Notes under the pieces: model-generated | What the model saw: the letters and a program-made list of their open reading frames with translations, nothing else | The model's database searches: none | What the model was told of the DNA's origin: nothing | Position numbers and translations under genes: made by a program | Shown: piece by piece, positions 33,800 to 42,962 of the stretch | Layout of the letters: each line of letters opens with the position of its first letter | Numbering within the stretch: position 1 is the first letter of the stretch | NCBI RefSeq assembly: GCF_016019885.1 | Contig: NZ_JAEANY010000001.1 | Location: 558,001-622,000 of the forward strand | DNA from: Aurantiacibacter sediminis | Lineage (GTDB): Bacteria; Pseudomonadota; Alphaproteobacteria; Sphingomonadales; Sphingomonadaceae | DNA: 64,000 bases | Reading direction: 5' to 3'

Positions 33800-34663
33800 A
33801 TGGCGGCGGGCAGCATCATGATCGTCACGCGCTTCGCCCCAAGTCCTAATGGTTCGCTTCATCTTGGCCATGCCTATTCGGCCATTGTGTCGCATGATCT
33901 GGCGCGAGATGCGGGTGGACGTTTCCTGCTGCGGATCGAGGATATCGATGGCGCGCGCTCGCGGCCCGAGCTGGCCGATGAATTCCGCGCCGATCTCGAA
34001 TGGCTGGGACTTGAGTGGGAGGAAGTTCCCGCACAATCCACCCGGCTGGCGAGCTACGAGCGGGCCGCAGCGCGGTTGGTCGAGATGGGTTTGCTCTACC
34101 CCTGCACCTGCACACGGGCTGAGATTGAGGCGCTGGAGCCGCGCATGGGGCCGCAGGGATTTATCTATCCCGGCACCTGCAAAGGGCGCAATTGGGATCC
34201 TGACAAACCGGCGGCGATGCGGCTCGACGTCATGGCGGCGATGGAAAAGGCGGGATCGCTGGTGTGGGAGGACGCCATTACGGGCGAGCAGAGCGCCGAT
34301 CCGCGCGAGTTTGGCGATGTCGTGCTGGTGCGCAAGGATGCGCCCGCCAGCTATCACCTCGCCGCCACGCTAGATGATGCGGCGGACGGAGTTACTCTGG
34401 TGACACGCGGCATGGATCTGTTTCACGCCACCCATATCCATCGCCTGCTGCAAGCCTTGCTCGACCTGCCGGTGCCGCGCTGGCATCACCACGATCTGCT
34501 GCTCGATACGGACGGGCAGAAGCTCGCCAAGCGGCGGAGTTCTCCGTCGCTGGCGGATCGGCGCATAAGCGGGGAAGATGGCAAAGAGCTGGCGGAAATG
34601 CTGCGTATGGGCCAAATGCCGGGTGGAATAAGCCTGTCACGCTACCCACATGGTGTCACATGA
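33800..34663 (+). CDS. gluQRS: Glutamyl-Q tRNA(Asp) synthetase
   Basis: 287 residues from the ATG at 33800 (33818 is the alternative, starting MIVTRFAPSP). It resembles the catalytic half of glutamyl-tRNA synthetase: RFAPSPNGSLHLGH (HIGH), the zinc ligands CTCTRAEI, and the KLAKR signature (KMSKS equivalent). It lacks the anticodon domain. It attaches glutamate to the queuosine base of tRNA(Asp), so queC in this window supplies the same modification. It overlaps the HIG1-type gene by 4 bases (ATGA). Confidence 0.92.
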   Translation: MAAGSIMIVTRFAPSPNGSLHLGHAYSAIVSHDLARDAGGRFLLRIEDIDGARSRPELADEFRADLEWLGLEWEEVPAQSTRLASYERAAARLVEMGLLYPCTCTRAEIEALEPRMGPQGFIYPGTCKGRNWDPDKPAAMRLDVMAAMEKAGSLVWEDAITGEQSADPREFGDVVLVRKDAPASYHLAATLDDAADGVTLVTRGMDLFHATHIHRLLQALLDLPVPRWHHHDLLLDTDGQKLAKRRSSPSLADRRISGEDGKELAEMLRMGQMPGGISLSRYPHGVT

Positions 34664-34887
34664 ACACATTTCTGACTATCGTCATTATCTTCCTGTCCAT
34701 CATGGTCGTGGTGTCGCTCGTGCGCGGCGTTATTGCCTTTTTGCAGACCACGAAGGTTGATCTGGAGAAAGGCGGCGCGAATTCGCAAGAGCTGCAGATG
34801 CGCCAGAACAAGGCAATGTTCGCGCGGATCAAATACCAGGCCGCCGCGGTCGCGGTCGTGGTGATTCTGCTGCTGGTCAATAGCTGA
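34660..34887 (+). CDS. HIG1-domain small membrane protein
   Basis: 75 residues. Two hydrophobic helices (about 4-28 and 55-73) separated by a basic stretch with SQELQMRQNKAMFARIKYQAAA, the pattern of bacterial HIG1/DUF1467-like twin-helix proteins that associate with respiratory complexes. The start overlaps the gluQ stop (ATGA). A role with cytochrome oxidase assembly is inferred from the family. Confidence 0.8.
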   Translation: MNTFLTIVIIFLSIMVVVSLVRGVIAFLQTTKVDLEKGGANSQELQMRQNKAMFARIKYQAAAVAVVVILLLVNS

Positions 34888-34912
34888 TCAGGCGCGACTG
34901 TAGGGGGCAGAG

Positions 34913-35494
34913 ATGGTCAAGTTGAACAAGATTTACACTCGCACGGGCGATGACGGCACGACCGGGCTGGTCGACGGCTCGCGCCTGCCGAAGCATGCTC
35001 TGCGTATGGAAGCCGTTGGCGCGGTAGATGAGGCGAATTCCGCCATCGGCCATGCCGCAGTGGTGATGCAAGGCGATCACGCCGCTCACATCGAGCGTAT
35101 CCAAAACGATATGTTTGATCTGGGTGCCGATCTGGCAACGCCGCTGGGAGAAGTTGGCGGCGAGGATTTCGAACCGTCCGAAATGGTGTTGCGCATGGTT
35201 TCGGCACAATCCGAATGGCTTGAAGCGCGTATCGATGCGCTCAACGAAAAACTTGAGCCGCTCAGCAGCTTTGTCCTTCCCGGTGGCAGCGAAGCCTCGG
35301 CTCGGCTGCACATGGCGCGCGCCTGTGTTCGCCGCGCCGAACGCCGCCTGACCGCCCTATCAGAAGCAGAACCGGTCAATCCGGCTGCTCTGACCTACAT
35401 CAATCGTCTTTCGGACTATCTTTTCGTTCTGTGCCGCATCATGAATGACAATGGCGCTGCAGACGTGACCTGGACGCCCGGCGCCAACCGCTGA
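34913..35494 (+). CDS. Cob(I)alamin adenosyltransferase, PduO type
   Basis: 193 residues. It has the ATP-binding start LNKIYTRTGDDGTTGLVDGSR and the conserved YINRLSDYLFVLCRIMN near the C-terminus, with FVLPGGSEASARLHMARACVRRAER between. It adenosylates cob(I)alamin to adenosylcobalamin in trimeric complexes. It closely follows the HIG1-type gene. Full length. Confidence 0.94.
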   Translation: MVKLNKIYTRTGDDGTTGLVDGSRLPKHALRMEAVGAVDEANSAIGHAAVVMQGDHAAHIERIQNDMFDLGADLATPLGEVGGEDFEPSEMVLRMVSAQSEWLEARIDALNEKLEPLSSFVLPGGSEASARLHMARACVRRAERRLTALSEAEPVNPAALTYINRLSDYLFVLCRIMNDNGAADVTWTPGANR

Positions 35495-35510
35495 TTGCGC
35501 CGGAAAAGCC

Positions 35511-35536
35511 GGAACATCTCCGCAGCCTGAACCGTT
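35511..35536 (+). promoter_or_regulatory. EcfG-type general stress promoter for the gene at 35560
   Basis: GGAAC (35511-35515), 17 bases, CGTT (35533-35536): an exact match to the alphaproteobacterial EcfG consensus. Transcription would start near 35542, giving an 18-base leader with RBS AAAGGAG (35546-35552) and a GCCTGA/TCAGGC hairpin in the leader. Confidence 0.65.
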
Positions 35537-35559
35537 GGTCAGGCAAAGGAGATTTCACC

Positions 35560-35904
35560 ATGGCAAACAAGAAAATCGACAGCCCCGAAGAACGTCAGGC
35601 CAAGCTTGCGCCCGAAACGCACAATGACGAACAGGACGATCACCGCATGCAGGCTCAGGAGGTGTCCGAGCAGGCGCAGGCGACAACCAGCGAAACCGTA
35701 AGCCCGCTTGAAAGCAAGAAGGTGAGCGAATCCATCGGTGTACAAGGCGCATCGAAGCAGGACATGATCGACCAGATGTCTGAAATGGAAAGCTCTGGTC
35801 GCATCGATATGGATGCCTATGCAGGCGAGCCCAATCATGACGACAATGTCGACAAATACGGCAAGAACAAAAAGCCGGATGGCCTTCGCGGTGATGGCAC
35901 CTGA
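35560..35904 (+). CDS. Hydrophilic, probably disordered stress protein
   Basis: 114 residues of very polar sequence, rich in E, Q, D, K and S with no hydrophobic core or cysteine. It starts MANKKIDSPEERQAK and has VSEQAQATTSETVSPLE then DMIDQMSEMESSGRID and PNHDDNVDKYG. This composition resembles hydrophilin-like proteins induced in stress. The exact EcfG promoter upstream supports a general-stress role. RBS AAAGGAG precedes the ATG. The family is unknown; the 3' end nearly touches the convergent mutS. Confidence 0.75.
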   Translation: MANKKIDSPEERQAKLAPETHNDEQDDHRMQAQEVSEQAQATTSETVSPLESKKVSESIGVQGASKQDMIDQMSEMESSGRIDMDAYAGEPNHDDNVDKYGKNKKPDGLRGDGT

Positions 35905-35908
35905 TAGC

Positions 35909-38533
35909 CTAGCTGTCGGATTGCTCTGACAGCCGTTTCAATTCGTACAACAGATCGAGCGCCTCTCGCGGGCTAAGCCTGTCGGCATCAATCGCATCGA
36001 GACGCTCACGTAGCGCGTCCGTGTTTTCATCCTCGGGCGCGATTGCGTTTGCGAAGAGGGGCAGTTCGCCAAGACCCGCAGCAAGGCCGCCCGTTTCATT
36101 GCGGCTTTTCTCCAGCCGATCGAGCACGCCGCGCGCACGTTTGACAACGGGTGCGGGTACGCCAGCAAGCTTTGCCACAGCCAGCCCATAAGAGCGATCT
36201 GCCGCGCCTTTGGCCAATTCGTGCAGCAGGACGAGATCGCCCTTCCACTCCTTGGCGCGGACATGGTGCAGGCTCAGCGCCTCGCAGGTCTCCGCCAGCC
36301 GCGCCATTTCATGATAATGCGTCGCGAAGAGGCAGCGGCTCCTGTTCGTTTCATGGATGGCTTCGGCCACCGCCCAAGCAAGCGCGAGGCCATCATAGGT
36401 TGATGTGCCCCGCCCGACCTCGTCCAATATCACGAAACTGCGCTCGCTCGCCTGGCTGAGGATCGCGGCGGTCTCCACCATTTCGACCATGAAAGTCGAG
36501 CGTCCGCGTGCGAGATTGTCCGCAGCACCAACGCGGCTGAAAAGCTGATCGACAAGTCCGATCCGTGCAGCCTTGGCAGGGACGAAACCGCCCGCCTGCG
36601 CCATCAGGATAATCAGCGCATTCTGCCTGAGGAAAGTCGACTTACCGCCCATGTTCGGGCCGCCGACGAGCCACAGGCGATCGGTTTCGCTGAGCGCGCA
36701 ATCATTGGCGACAAAGCGATCGCCGCTCTGCGCCAGCGCGGTTTCGACCACCGGGTGGCGTCCTGCTTCGATGTCGAGCACAGGCTCTTCGAGGATATCT
36801 GGACGGCACCATTCGCCTTCGCTCGCCCGTTCGGCTTGACCCGCGGAAACGTCGAGGCGAGCGAGCGCAGCAGCCGTTTGCGCGATAGGCTCGCGCCGAC
36901 TGGCGACATGGCTCGTCAAGTCCTCGAAATGCGCCTCTTCAGCGGCAAGTGCGCGGCCACCGGCCTCGGCAATCCGGCCCGCTTCCTCGTGCAGGGTCAG
37001 CGAATTGAAACGCACCGCATTGGCCATCGTCTGGCGATGGGTGAAGCCGCTGTCCGCCGCCATCAGCTTGTCGGCATGCTTGGCGGGGACTTCAATGAAA
37101 TAACCGAGCACGCCATTGTGCTTGATCTTGAGCGAAGGCGTATCGGTTTCCTCACGATAGCGCGCCTCCATCGCCGCAATCGCGCGGCGCGCATTGCCGG
37201 ACACTTCGCGAAGATCGTCTAAAGCGTGATCGTAGCCGCTTGCGATAAAGCCGCCATTGCTGCGTTCAGTCGGCGGGGAAGGCACGAGTGCGCGGCTGAG
37301 CAGATCGGTCAGTTCGGCATGACCGGTCAGCGCGGGTAGCAGTGCGTTCAGCAGAGCTAGGCGGTCCGGCTTGCTCGCCAGCAAATCGTGCACCCGCCGT
37401 GCCTCGATCAGGCCATCGCGGATCTGTCCCAGATCGCGAGGACTCCCGCGCCCCGCCACCAGCCGCCCGAGCGCACGCCCGATATCCGGCAAGGCGCGCA
37501 AGAGCCCGCGAAGGTCTGCGCGCAGCAGCGGATCGGCGTACAGGTAATGGACCAAAGCCAGCCGGTCCTCGATCGCACCTTTGTCCGCCAGCGGCGCGGA
37601 AAGGTCATCCGCCAAGAGCCGTGCGCCAGCACCCGTGACGCAGCGATCAATCGCCGCGATCAGCGAATGCGCGCGGCCGCCCTGCTGGCTGGCAAGAATT
37701 TCCAGGCTCGCACGTGTTGCCTCATCCATCGCCATGTGCTCACCCGACTGGCGCGCCTGCGGTGGCAGCAACAAGGGCAGTGTGCCGCGGCCGGCATGGT
37801 CGAGATACGCGATCAGCCCGCCTGCCGCCGCCAGCATGGGCCGGCTGAACTGGCCGAACCCGTCGAGTGTTGAAACGCCGTGCACTTTCTTGAGCGATGT
37901 CTCGCCCGCATCGCTCGCAAAATCTCCGCGTGGGCGGAACACGGCATCTGAGGGTGCATCGCTCCAATCGTCGGGCGCGACAATTTCGCTGGCGCCTATC
38001 CGGGCGAGTACTGCACCGACGCGTTCGGCTGCGCATTCCTCGAGCGTCATCGCGCCAGTGGAGATATCGCACGACGCCACGCCGATCGTGCCACGCAACT
38101 CGCATAGTGCCGCAAGGACGTTGGACCGTCGCGGTTCGAGCAGCGATTCCTCGGTCAGCGTGCCTGCCGTCACGAAGCGAACGATGTCGCGCTTCACCAG
38201 CGCTTTGGAACTTGGCGTGCCTTCCCGCTTGGCGCGCGTCTTTGCTTCGTCGGGCGTTTCGACCTGCTCGGCAATGGCGACGCGGCATCCGGCTTTTATA
38301 AGCCGCGCGAGATAGCCTTCCGCCGAATGCACCGGCACGCCGCACATGGGCACAGGCTCGCCATTGTTCTCCCCGCGCGTGGTGAGGGCGATATCGAGCA
38401 CACCTGCCGCTTCTTTCGCATCGTCGAAAAACAGCTCGAAAAAATCGCCCATGCGGTAGAACAGCAGGCAGTCCCCGGCCTCGGCTTTTAGGTCGAAATA
38501 CTGCTGCATCATGGGTGTTGCGGAACCGGCCAT
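35909..38533 (-). CDS. mutS: DNA mismatch repair protein MutS
   Basis: 874 residues from the ATG at 38533 (MAGSATPMMQQY). The mismatch-recognition start (MMQQYFDLKAEAGDCLLFYRMGDFFELF), the clamp/lever, then the ATPase with GPNMGGKST, ALIILMAQAGGFVPA and DEVGRGTSTYDG. It finds base-pair mismatches with MutL. Family length is normal. An in-frame upstream start at 38623 adds a segment overlapping the maeB promoter and was rejected. Confidence 0.96.
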   Translation of the reverse strand: MAGSATPMMQQYFDLKAEAGDCLLFYRMGDFFELFFDDAKEAAGVLDIALTTRGENNGEPVPMCGVPVHSAEGYLARLIKAGCRVAIAEQVETPDEAKTRAKREGTPSSKALVKRDIVRFVTAGTLTEESLLEPRRSNVLAALCELRGTIGVASCDISTGAMTLEECAAERVGAVLARIGASEIVAPDDWSDAPSDAVFRPRGDFASDAGETSLKKVHGVSTLDGFGQFSRPMLAAAGGLIAYLDHAGRGTLPLLLPPQARQSGEHMAMDEATRASLEILASQQGGRAHSLIAAIDRCVTGAGARLLADDLSAPLADKGAIEDRLALVHYLYADPLLRADLRGLLRALPDIGRALGRLVAGRGSPRDLGQIRDGLIEARRVHDLLASKPDRLALLNALLPALTGHAELTDLLSRALVPSPPTERSNGGFIASGYDHALDDLREVSGNARRAIAAMEARYREETDTPSLKIKHNGVLGYFIEVPAKHADKLMAADSGFTHRQTMANAVRFNSLTLHEEAGRIAEAGGRALAAEEAHFEDLTSHVASRREPIAQTAAALARLDVSAGQAERASEGEWCRPDILEEPVLDIEAGRHPVVETALAQSGDRFVANDCALSETDRLWLVGGPNMGGKSTFLRQNALIILMAQAGGFVPAKAARIGLVDQLFSRVGAADNLARGRSTFMVEMVETAAILSQASERSFVILDEVGRGTSTYDGLALAWAVAEAIHETNRSRCLFATHYHEMARLAETCEALSLHHVRAKEWKGDLVLLHELAKGAADRSYGLAVAKLAGVPAPVVKRARGVLDRLEKSRNETGGLAAGLGELPLFANAIAPEDENTDALRERLDAIDADRLSPREALDLLYELKRLSEQSDS

Positions 38534-38661
38534 CTGGCCACCATCGCTAGCGGGGTTCGTGATGATTCGGAAAGGGCGGGGCGCGAAACTTTCCCCTGCC
38601 AAACCCCTATCGCTTTGGCCCAACTCCTTCTATGCGAGGCCGCAATAGAGGAGAATGAGTC

Positions 38662-40923
38662 TTGGACGAAAAAGAGAACACCAGCTTCACCACTCGCGAA
38701 GCGCTTTTCTATCACGAGACCATCCGCCCCGGTAAGATCGAAATCATCGCCTCCAAGCCGATGACGACGCAGCGCGACCTCAGCCTCGCTTATTCACCCG
38801 GCGTTGCTGCGCCAGTTGAAGAGATCGCCCGCGATCCCTCGCTGGCCGCGAAATACACCGCGCGCTCCAACCTTGTCGCGGTGATTTCAAACGGCACCGC
38901 CATCCTCGGCCTTGGCAATCTCGGCGCGCTGGCTTCGAAGCCGGTAATGGAAGGCAAGGCGGTGTTGTTCAAGCGCTTCGCCGATGTCGATTCCATCGAT
39001 ATCGAACTCGATACCGAAGATCCGGACAAATTTATCGAAGCGGTCGCGCTGATGGAGCCGAGCTTTGGCGGCATCAATCTGGAAGATATCGCCGCGCCTG
39101 AATGCTTCATTATCGAGCAAGCCTTGCGTGAACGGATGAACATTCCGATCATGCATGATGACCAGCACGGCACCGCGATCATCGCGGCGGCTGGCCTGAT
39201 CAATGCCTGCCATCTGACCGGGCGAGAGCTGAAGGATTGCAAGATGGTGGTGAACGGCGCGGGTGCCTCTGCGCTCGCCTGCACCGCGCTCATCAAATCG
39301 GTCGGCATTCCGCATGAAAATGTGATCGTGTGCGACCGCTCCGGCCCGATTTACCCGGGCCGCGACAATGTCGATCAGTGGAAAAGCGCGCATGCAGTCG
39401 ATACGCCGCACAGGTCCCTTGAAGAGGCGCTGGAAGGCGCGGATATTTTCCTCGGCCTGTCGGCTGCCGGTGCGCTAAAGCCGGAATGGGTGGAGAAGAT
39501 GGCGGATAACCCGATCATCTTTGCCATGGCCAATCCCGTGCCCGAAATCATGCCGGATGAGGCCAAGCGCGTGCGCCCCGATGCGATCATCGCGACCGGC
39601 CGCAGCGACTTCCCCAATCAGGTTAACAACGTCCTTGGTTTCCCTTTCATTTTCCGCGGCGCGCTCGACGTCCGGGCGACCACTATCAATGAGGAGATGA
39701 AAGTCGCCGCCGCCCGAGCCATTGCGGAGCTGGCTCGCGAGCGTGTGCCCGACGAAGTGGCCGCCGCATATGGCATCGATCACAAGTTCGGCACCGAATA
39801 TATCATCCCGGCGCCTTTCGATCCGCGCCTGATGGAGCGCGTATCCTGCGCGGTGGCCAAGGCGGCGATGGATTCCGGCGTGGCTCAGGACCCGATCGAG
39901 GATTTCGACGAGTATACGCTGCAATTGCGTTCGCGCCTCAATCCGACGTCTTCCGCGCTTACCCGTGTCTATGAGGATGCCAAGGCCAATCCGAAGCGGA
40001 TGGTGTTTGCCGAGGCGGAGGAGGATGTGGCGCTGCGTGCGGCGATCCAGTTCCGCGATTTCGGCTATGGCGAGCCAATCCTCGTCGGCCGCACAGAGAA
40101 GGTGCTGCAAAAACTGCGCGAACTTTCGGTCGACAACCCCGAAGATTTCGAAATCGCCAATTCGGCCAATTACGAAGATATCGAGCCGATGGTGGAGTAT
40201 CTCTACAAACGGCTCCAGCGGCGCGGCTATACCGAGCGTGATGTGCGCCGCATGGTCAATCAGGAACGTAATGTCTTTGCGGCGTTGCTCGTCGCTCTGG
40301 GGCATGGTGACGGGATGATTTCCGGCCTCACCCGCACGTTCAGCCAGACCGCACGCGAAGTCGCGCGCGTTCTCGATCCCAAGCCCGATGCAACGCCGTT
40401 CGGCATCCACATGGTGGTGGGCAAGAACCACACGACTTTCCTTGCCGATACGACGATCAATGAGCGGCCCAGCGCCGAACAGCTCGCTTATATCGCCAAG
40501 GAAACTGCCGCCGTTGCCCGCCGCATGGGGCACGAACCGCGCGTAGCTTTCATGTCCTATTCCACTTTCGGCAATCCTGCGGGTCAGTGGCTTGGCAATA
40601 TCCGCGATGCAGTGGCCATCCTCGATGCCGAGGATCCGGGCTTCGAATATGAGGGCGAAGTCGCGCCCGATGCTGCGCTTAACCCTAAGGTCATGGCGCT
40701 TTACCCGTTCAGCCGCCTATCCGGCCCCGCCAATGTGCTCATCATGCCCGGCCTGCAGAGCGCCAATCTTTCGGCAAAGCTGCTGCGCGAACTATCGGGC
40801 GATGCCACCATCGGCCCGGTTCAGATCGGCATGGAAAAGCCTGTCCAGATCGCGCCGATGACGGCGATTGCACCTGAAGTGCTCACGCTGGCGGTGCTGG
40901 CGAGCGCAGGCGTAGTCGGTTAG
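38662..40923 (+). CDS. maeB: NADP-dependent malic enzyme with phosphotransacetylase-like domain
   Basis: 753 residues, starting at a TTG at 38662 with AGAGGAG 8 bases upstream (no nearer ATG is in frame). Domains: malic-enzyme N (SLAYSPGVAAPVEEIA) and NAD(P)-binding (about 1-400, NGAGASALACTALIKS), then a phosphate-acetyltransferase-like domain (about 430-753, AEAEEDVALRAAIQF and MPGLQSANLSAKLL). It decarboxylates malate to pyruvate with NADPH; the C-terminal domain is thought to bind acetyl-CoA for control. The stop overlaps the convergent gene by 4 bases. Confidence 0.95.
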   Translation: MDEKENTSFTTREALFYHETIRPGKIEIIASKPMTTQRDLSLAYSPGVAAPVEEIARDPSLAAKYTARSNLVAVISNGTAILGLGNLGALASKPVMEGKAVLFKRFADVDSIDIELDTEDPDKFIEAVALMEPSFGGINLEDIAAPECFIIEQALRERMNIPIMHDDQHGTAIIAAAGLINACHLTGRELKDCKMVVNGAGASALACTALIKSVGIPHENVIVCDRSGPIYPGRDNVDQWKSAHAVDTPHRSLEEALEGADIFLGLSAAGALKPEWVEKMADNPIIFAMANPVPEIMPDEAKRVRPDAIIATGRSDFPNQVNNVLGFPFIFRGALDVRATTINEEMKVAAARAIAELARERVPDEVAAAYGIDHKFGTEYIIPAPFDPRLMERVSCAVAKAAMDSGVAQDPIEDFDEYTLQLRSRLNPTSSALTRVYEDAKANPKRMVFAEAEEDVALRAAIQFRDFGYGEPILVGRTEKVLQKLRELSVDNPEDFEIANSANYEDIEPMVEYLYKRLQRRGYTERDVRRMVNQERNVFAALLVALGHGDGMISGLTRTFSQTAREVARVLDPKPDATPFGIHMVVGKNHTTFLADTTINERPSAEQLAYIAKETAAVARRMGHEPRVAFMSYSTFGNPAGQWLGNIRDAVAILDAEDPGFEYEGEVAPDAALNPKVMALYPFSRLSGPANVLIMPGLQSANLSAKLLRELSGDATIGPVQIGMEKPVQIAPMTAIAPEVLTLAVLASAGVVG

Positions 40924-41417
40924 CCCGGCTTCGCCTCTTCACCCAGCAAGGCGGCAATCACGTCCTTCATGTCGGCATGCCCATCGCGGGCATTGTCGAG
41001 GCAAGTCTGCAATTCATCGCCACCCTCGGCATCGCCGACACCTTTGGCCAAAGCTGTAAGAGCTTCGTAGGCGGCAAGTCCGTAATGCGTGATGCGCAAA
41101 TATTGTGCGACGATCATGGCGTCGCGCGCCTCGTCGGTGTCGAATTGCCGGGCAAAAGCGCGCTCCTCGGCCTCTTTTACCAGCCCCGCCATTCCGGGCG
41201 ATCGGTTTGCCTCCGGATCGGCGTCATGCCGGTGAAGCGTGGCTGTAACGATGTCGAGACCATCGGAAATACCGCACACGCCATTGGTAAGAGCCTCCAC
41301 CAGACGCGGATGGCTGGCGGCATCGCGCAGACGCTTGGTAAATTCGAGCGACTGCCGGTCGGCGCTCACCATATCCTGCAGCTGGTCGATATAGATCGAG
41401 TTGAAATCGCTCACCAC
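40920..41417 (-). CDS. YciE/YciF-type ferritin-like protein (DUF892)
   Basis: 165 residues, all-helical. The pattern SIYIDQLQDMVSADRQSLEFTKRLRDAA and MIVAQYLRITHYGLAAYEALTALA suits the four-helix YciE/YciF family, with glutamates and histidines (H at AATLHRH, THYGLAAYE) where metal ligands would lie. These proteins are stress-induced in enterobacteria. It overlaps the SDR gene by 7 bases on the same strand. Confidence 0.8.
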   Translation of the reverse strand: MVSDFNSIYIDQLQDMVSADRQSLEFTKRLRDAASHPRLVEALTNGVCGISDGLDIVTATLHRHDADPEANRSPGMAGLVKEAEERAFARQFDTDEARDAMIVAQYLRITHYGLAAYEALTALAKGVGDAEGGDELQTCLDNARDGHADMKDVIAALLGEEAKPG

Positions 41418-42097
41418 GCAATCTCCGAACCGTCATAGGCGACAAAGCGGTGCTCCGCCTTCGATTGGCCCTCGATCACATCGAGCATACCTGAAACGCT
41501 GGTATCGACATCGATCAGTGCATTCGGCCCTCCCAGATCGGTCTGTACCCAGCCGGGGTGGAGCGACAATACGCCCACGCTGCGATCCTTGGCATGCTCT
41601 TCAAACAGCGAGCGCGCGAAGATGTTCTGCGCTGTCTTGGACACGCGGTAAAGGTTTGCGCCGCCCGATGAATCATCGATCGAGCCCATCTTGCTGGTGA
41701 GCATGGCTATTGTGCCGCCTTCCTTTATCTGCGGCAGTATGGCGAGCGCTGACTGGATCGGCGCGGTGGCGTTGGTGTGGACGATGTCCGCTACATTATC
41801 GTGTGCCAGGGCATCGAGCGGCTGCGGTCTTTCGCCCATGATGCCGGCATTCATGACGAGAAGATCGAGAGTGCCCTTTTCAACACGATCGCCGAGCGCT
41901 TTCACGCTCGCCATGTCGGTGACATCGCAATTGGCGATTGTGATCGCGCCATCGCTCGCATCGGCGGCAGCGTGCAGATCATCGCTGCGGCTGCGCTCTG
42001 TCGCGATAACCTTGTAGCCGCGCTCCACGAGATGCTTCGCGAAACCGAGGCCGATCCCACGCGATGCGCCCACGACGATGGCTGTCTTGTCACTCAT
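41411..42097 (-). CDS. Short-chain dehydrogenase/reductase
   Basis: 228 residues. Rossmann nucleotide motif VGASRGIGLGFAKHL at 9-23, NAGIMGER, and the catalytic YRVSK (Tyr-x-x-x-Lys) with the serine in MGSIDDSSGGANLYR. The substrate is unknown; related proteins include bacterial carbonyl reductases. It is read with the DUF892 gene (7-base overlap), suggesting a stress or detoxification pairing. Confidence 0.88.
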   Translation of the reverse strand: MSDKTAIVVGASRGIGLGFAKHLVERGYKVIATERSRSDDLHAAADASDGAITIANCDVTDMASVKALGDRVEKGTLDLLVMNAGIMGERPQPLDALAHDNVADIVHTNATAPIQSALAILPQIKEGGTIAMLTSKMGSIDDSSGGANLYRVSKTAQNIFARSLFEEHAKDRSVGVLSLHPGWVQTDLGGPNALIDVDTSVSGMLDVIEGQSKAEHRFVAYDGSEIAW

Positions 42098-42166
42098 GCA
42101 AATGCTCCTGATGCTTTAATGTATCAGCGAGCCAAAGCGGCGGTGGTTCCGCCAGTTCTCGCGTGA

Positions 42167-42874
42167 TCAATCCCCTGTACGGCGGAAGCGGAAGTACCAG
42201 ACTTCGTGGCCGTAAGTATTGCGCGCCTTGTGCTCGTAACGTGTCTCCGGCCAGCCGGAGGGGCGATTGCGGAAACTGTCCGGCCCTTCGGTTACCCATT
42301 CGAACTGATCGGTAAACCGCTGCATCACCATCAGCGCATGGCGGACATAGACCGGGTGATCGGTGCCGAAGCGGAACTCGCCGCCTGGCTTAAGCTTATC
42401 GGCGATCATCTGCACCGGCCCATCATTCATCATGCGGCGCTTGGCATGCTTGTTCTTGGGCCATGGATCGGGGTGCAGCAGATAGAGCATCGTCAGCGCG
42501 CCATCTGGAATGCGGCTCAGCACATCCAAGCCATCGCCGTGAAAAATGCGTACATTGCCCAGGTTCTGGTCACGCACATGGGTGAGCGCCTGCGCAACGC
42601 CATTGAGGAACGGCTCGGCACCGATAAAGCCGTGATTGGGCAGCAAGTCTGCGCGGTAGGCGAGATGCTCCCCCCCACCGAAGCCGATTTCGAAATGCAG
42701 CGGAACATCCTCGCCGAAGAGCGATTTCGCAGTCACTTCACCTTTCGCAGGCGGTGATATGCGCGGCAGCAAATTGTCGACCAACTCCTGCTGCGCGGCA
42801 CGCAGCGGCTTGCCCTGGCTGCGCCCATACAGCCGGTTGAGTGTCGTCGGATCGCCTACTTTGAATGCTGACAT
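42167..42874 (-). CDS. trmB: tRNA (guanine-N7)-methyltransferase
   Basis: 235 residues from the ATG at 42874 (MSAFKVGDPTTLNRLYGRSQGK), chosen over an in-frame ATG at 42943 because it begins the conserved region. Signature FEIGFGGGEHLAYRA (SAM-binding) and HPDPWPKNKHAKRRM are diagnostic. It makes m7G46 in tRNA using S-adenosylmethionine. It stands alone, divergent from the MscS gene. Confidence 0.93.
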   Translation of the reverse strand: MSAFKVGDPTTLNRLYGRSQGKPLRAAQQELVDNLLPRISPPAKGEVTAKSLFGEDVPLHFEIGFGGGEHLAYRADLLPNHGFIGAEPFLNGVAQALTHVRDQNLGNVRIFHGDGLDVLSRIPDGALTMLYLLHPDPWPKNKHAKRRMMNDGPVQMIADKLKPGGEFRFGTDHPVYVRHALMVMQRFTDQFEWVTEGPDSFRNRPSGWPETRYEHKARNTYGHEVWYFRFRRTGD

Positions 42875-42962
42875 GGCCGCCCCGCTAATGCGGCGGCGGC
42901 GCTCTGTCCAGATTCGTGAAGGGGTTGTGGAGTGGCAGGCCAAGCCCTAGGTCGCGCGCGAT

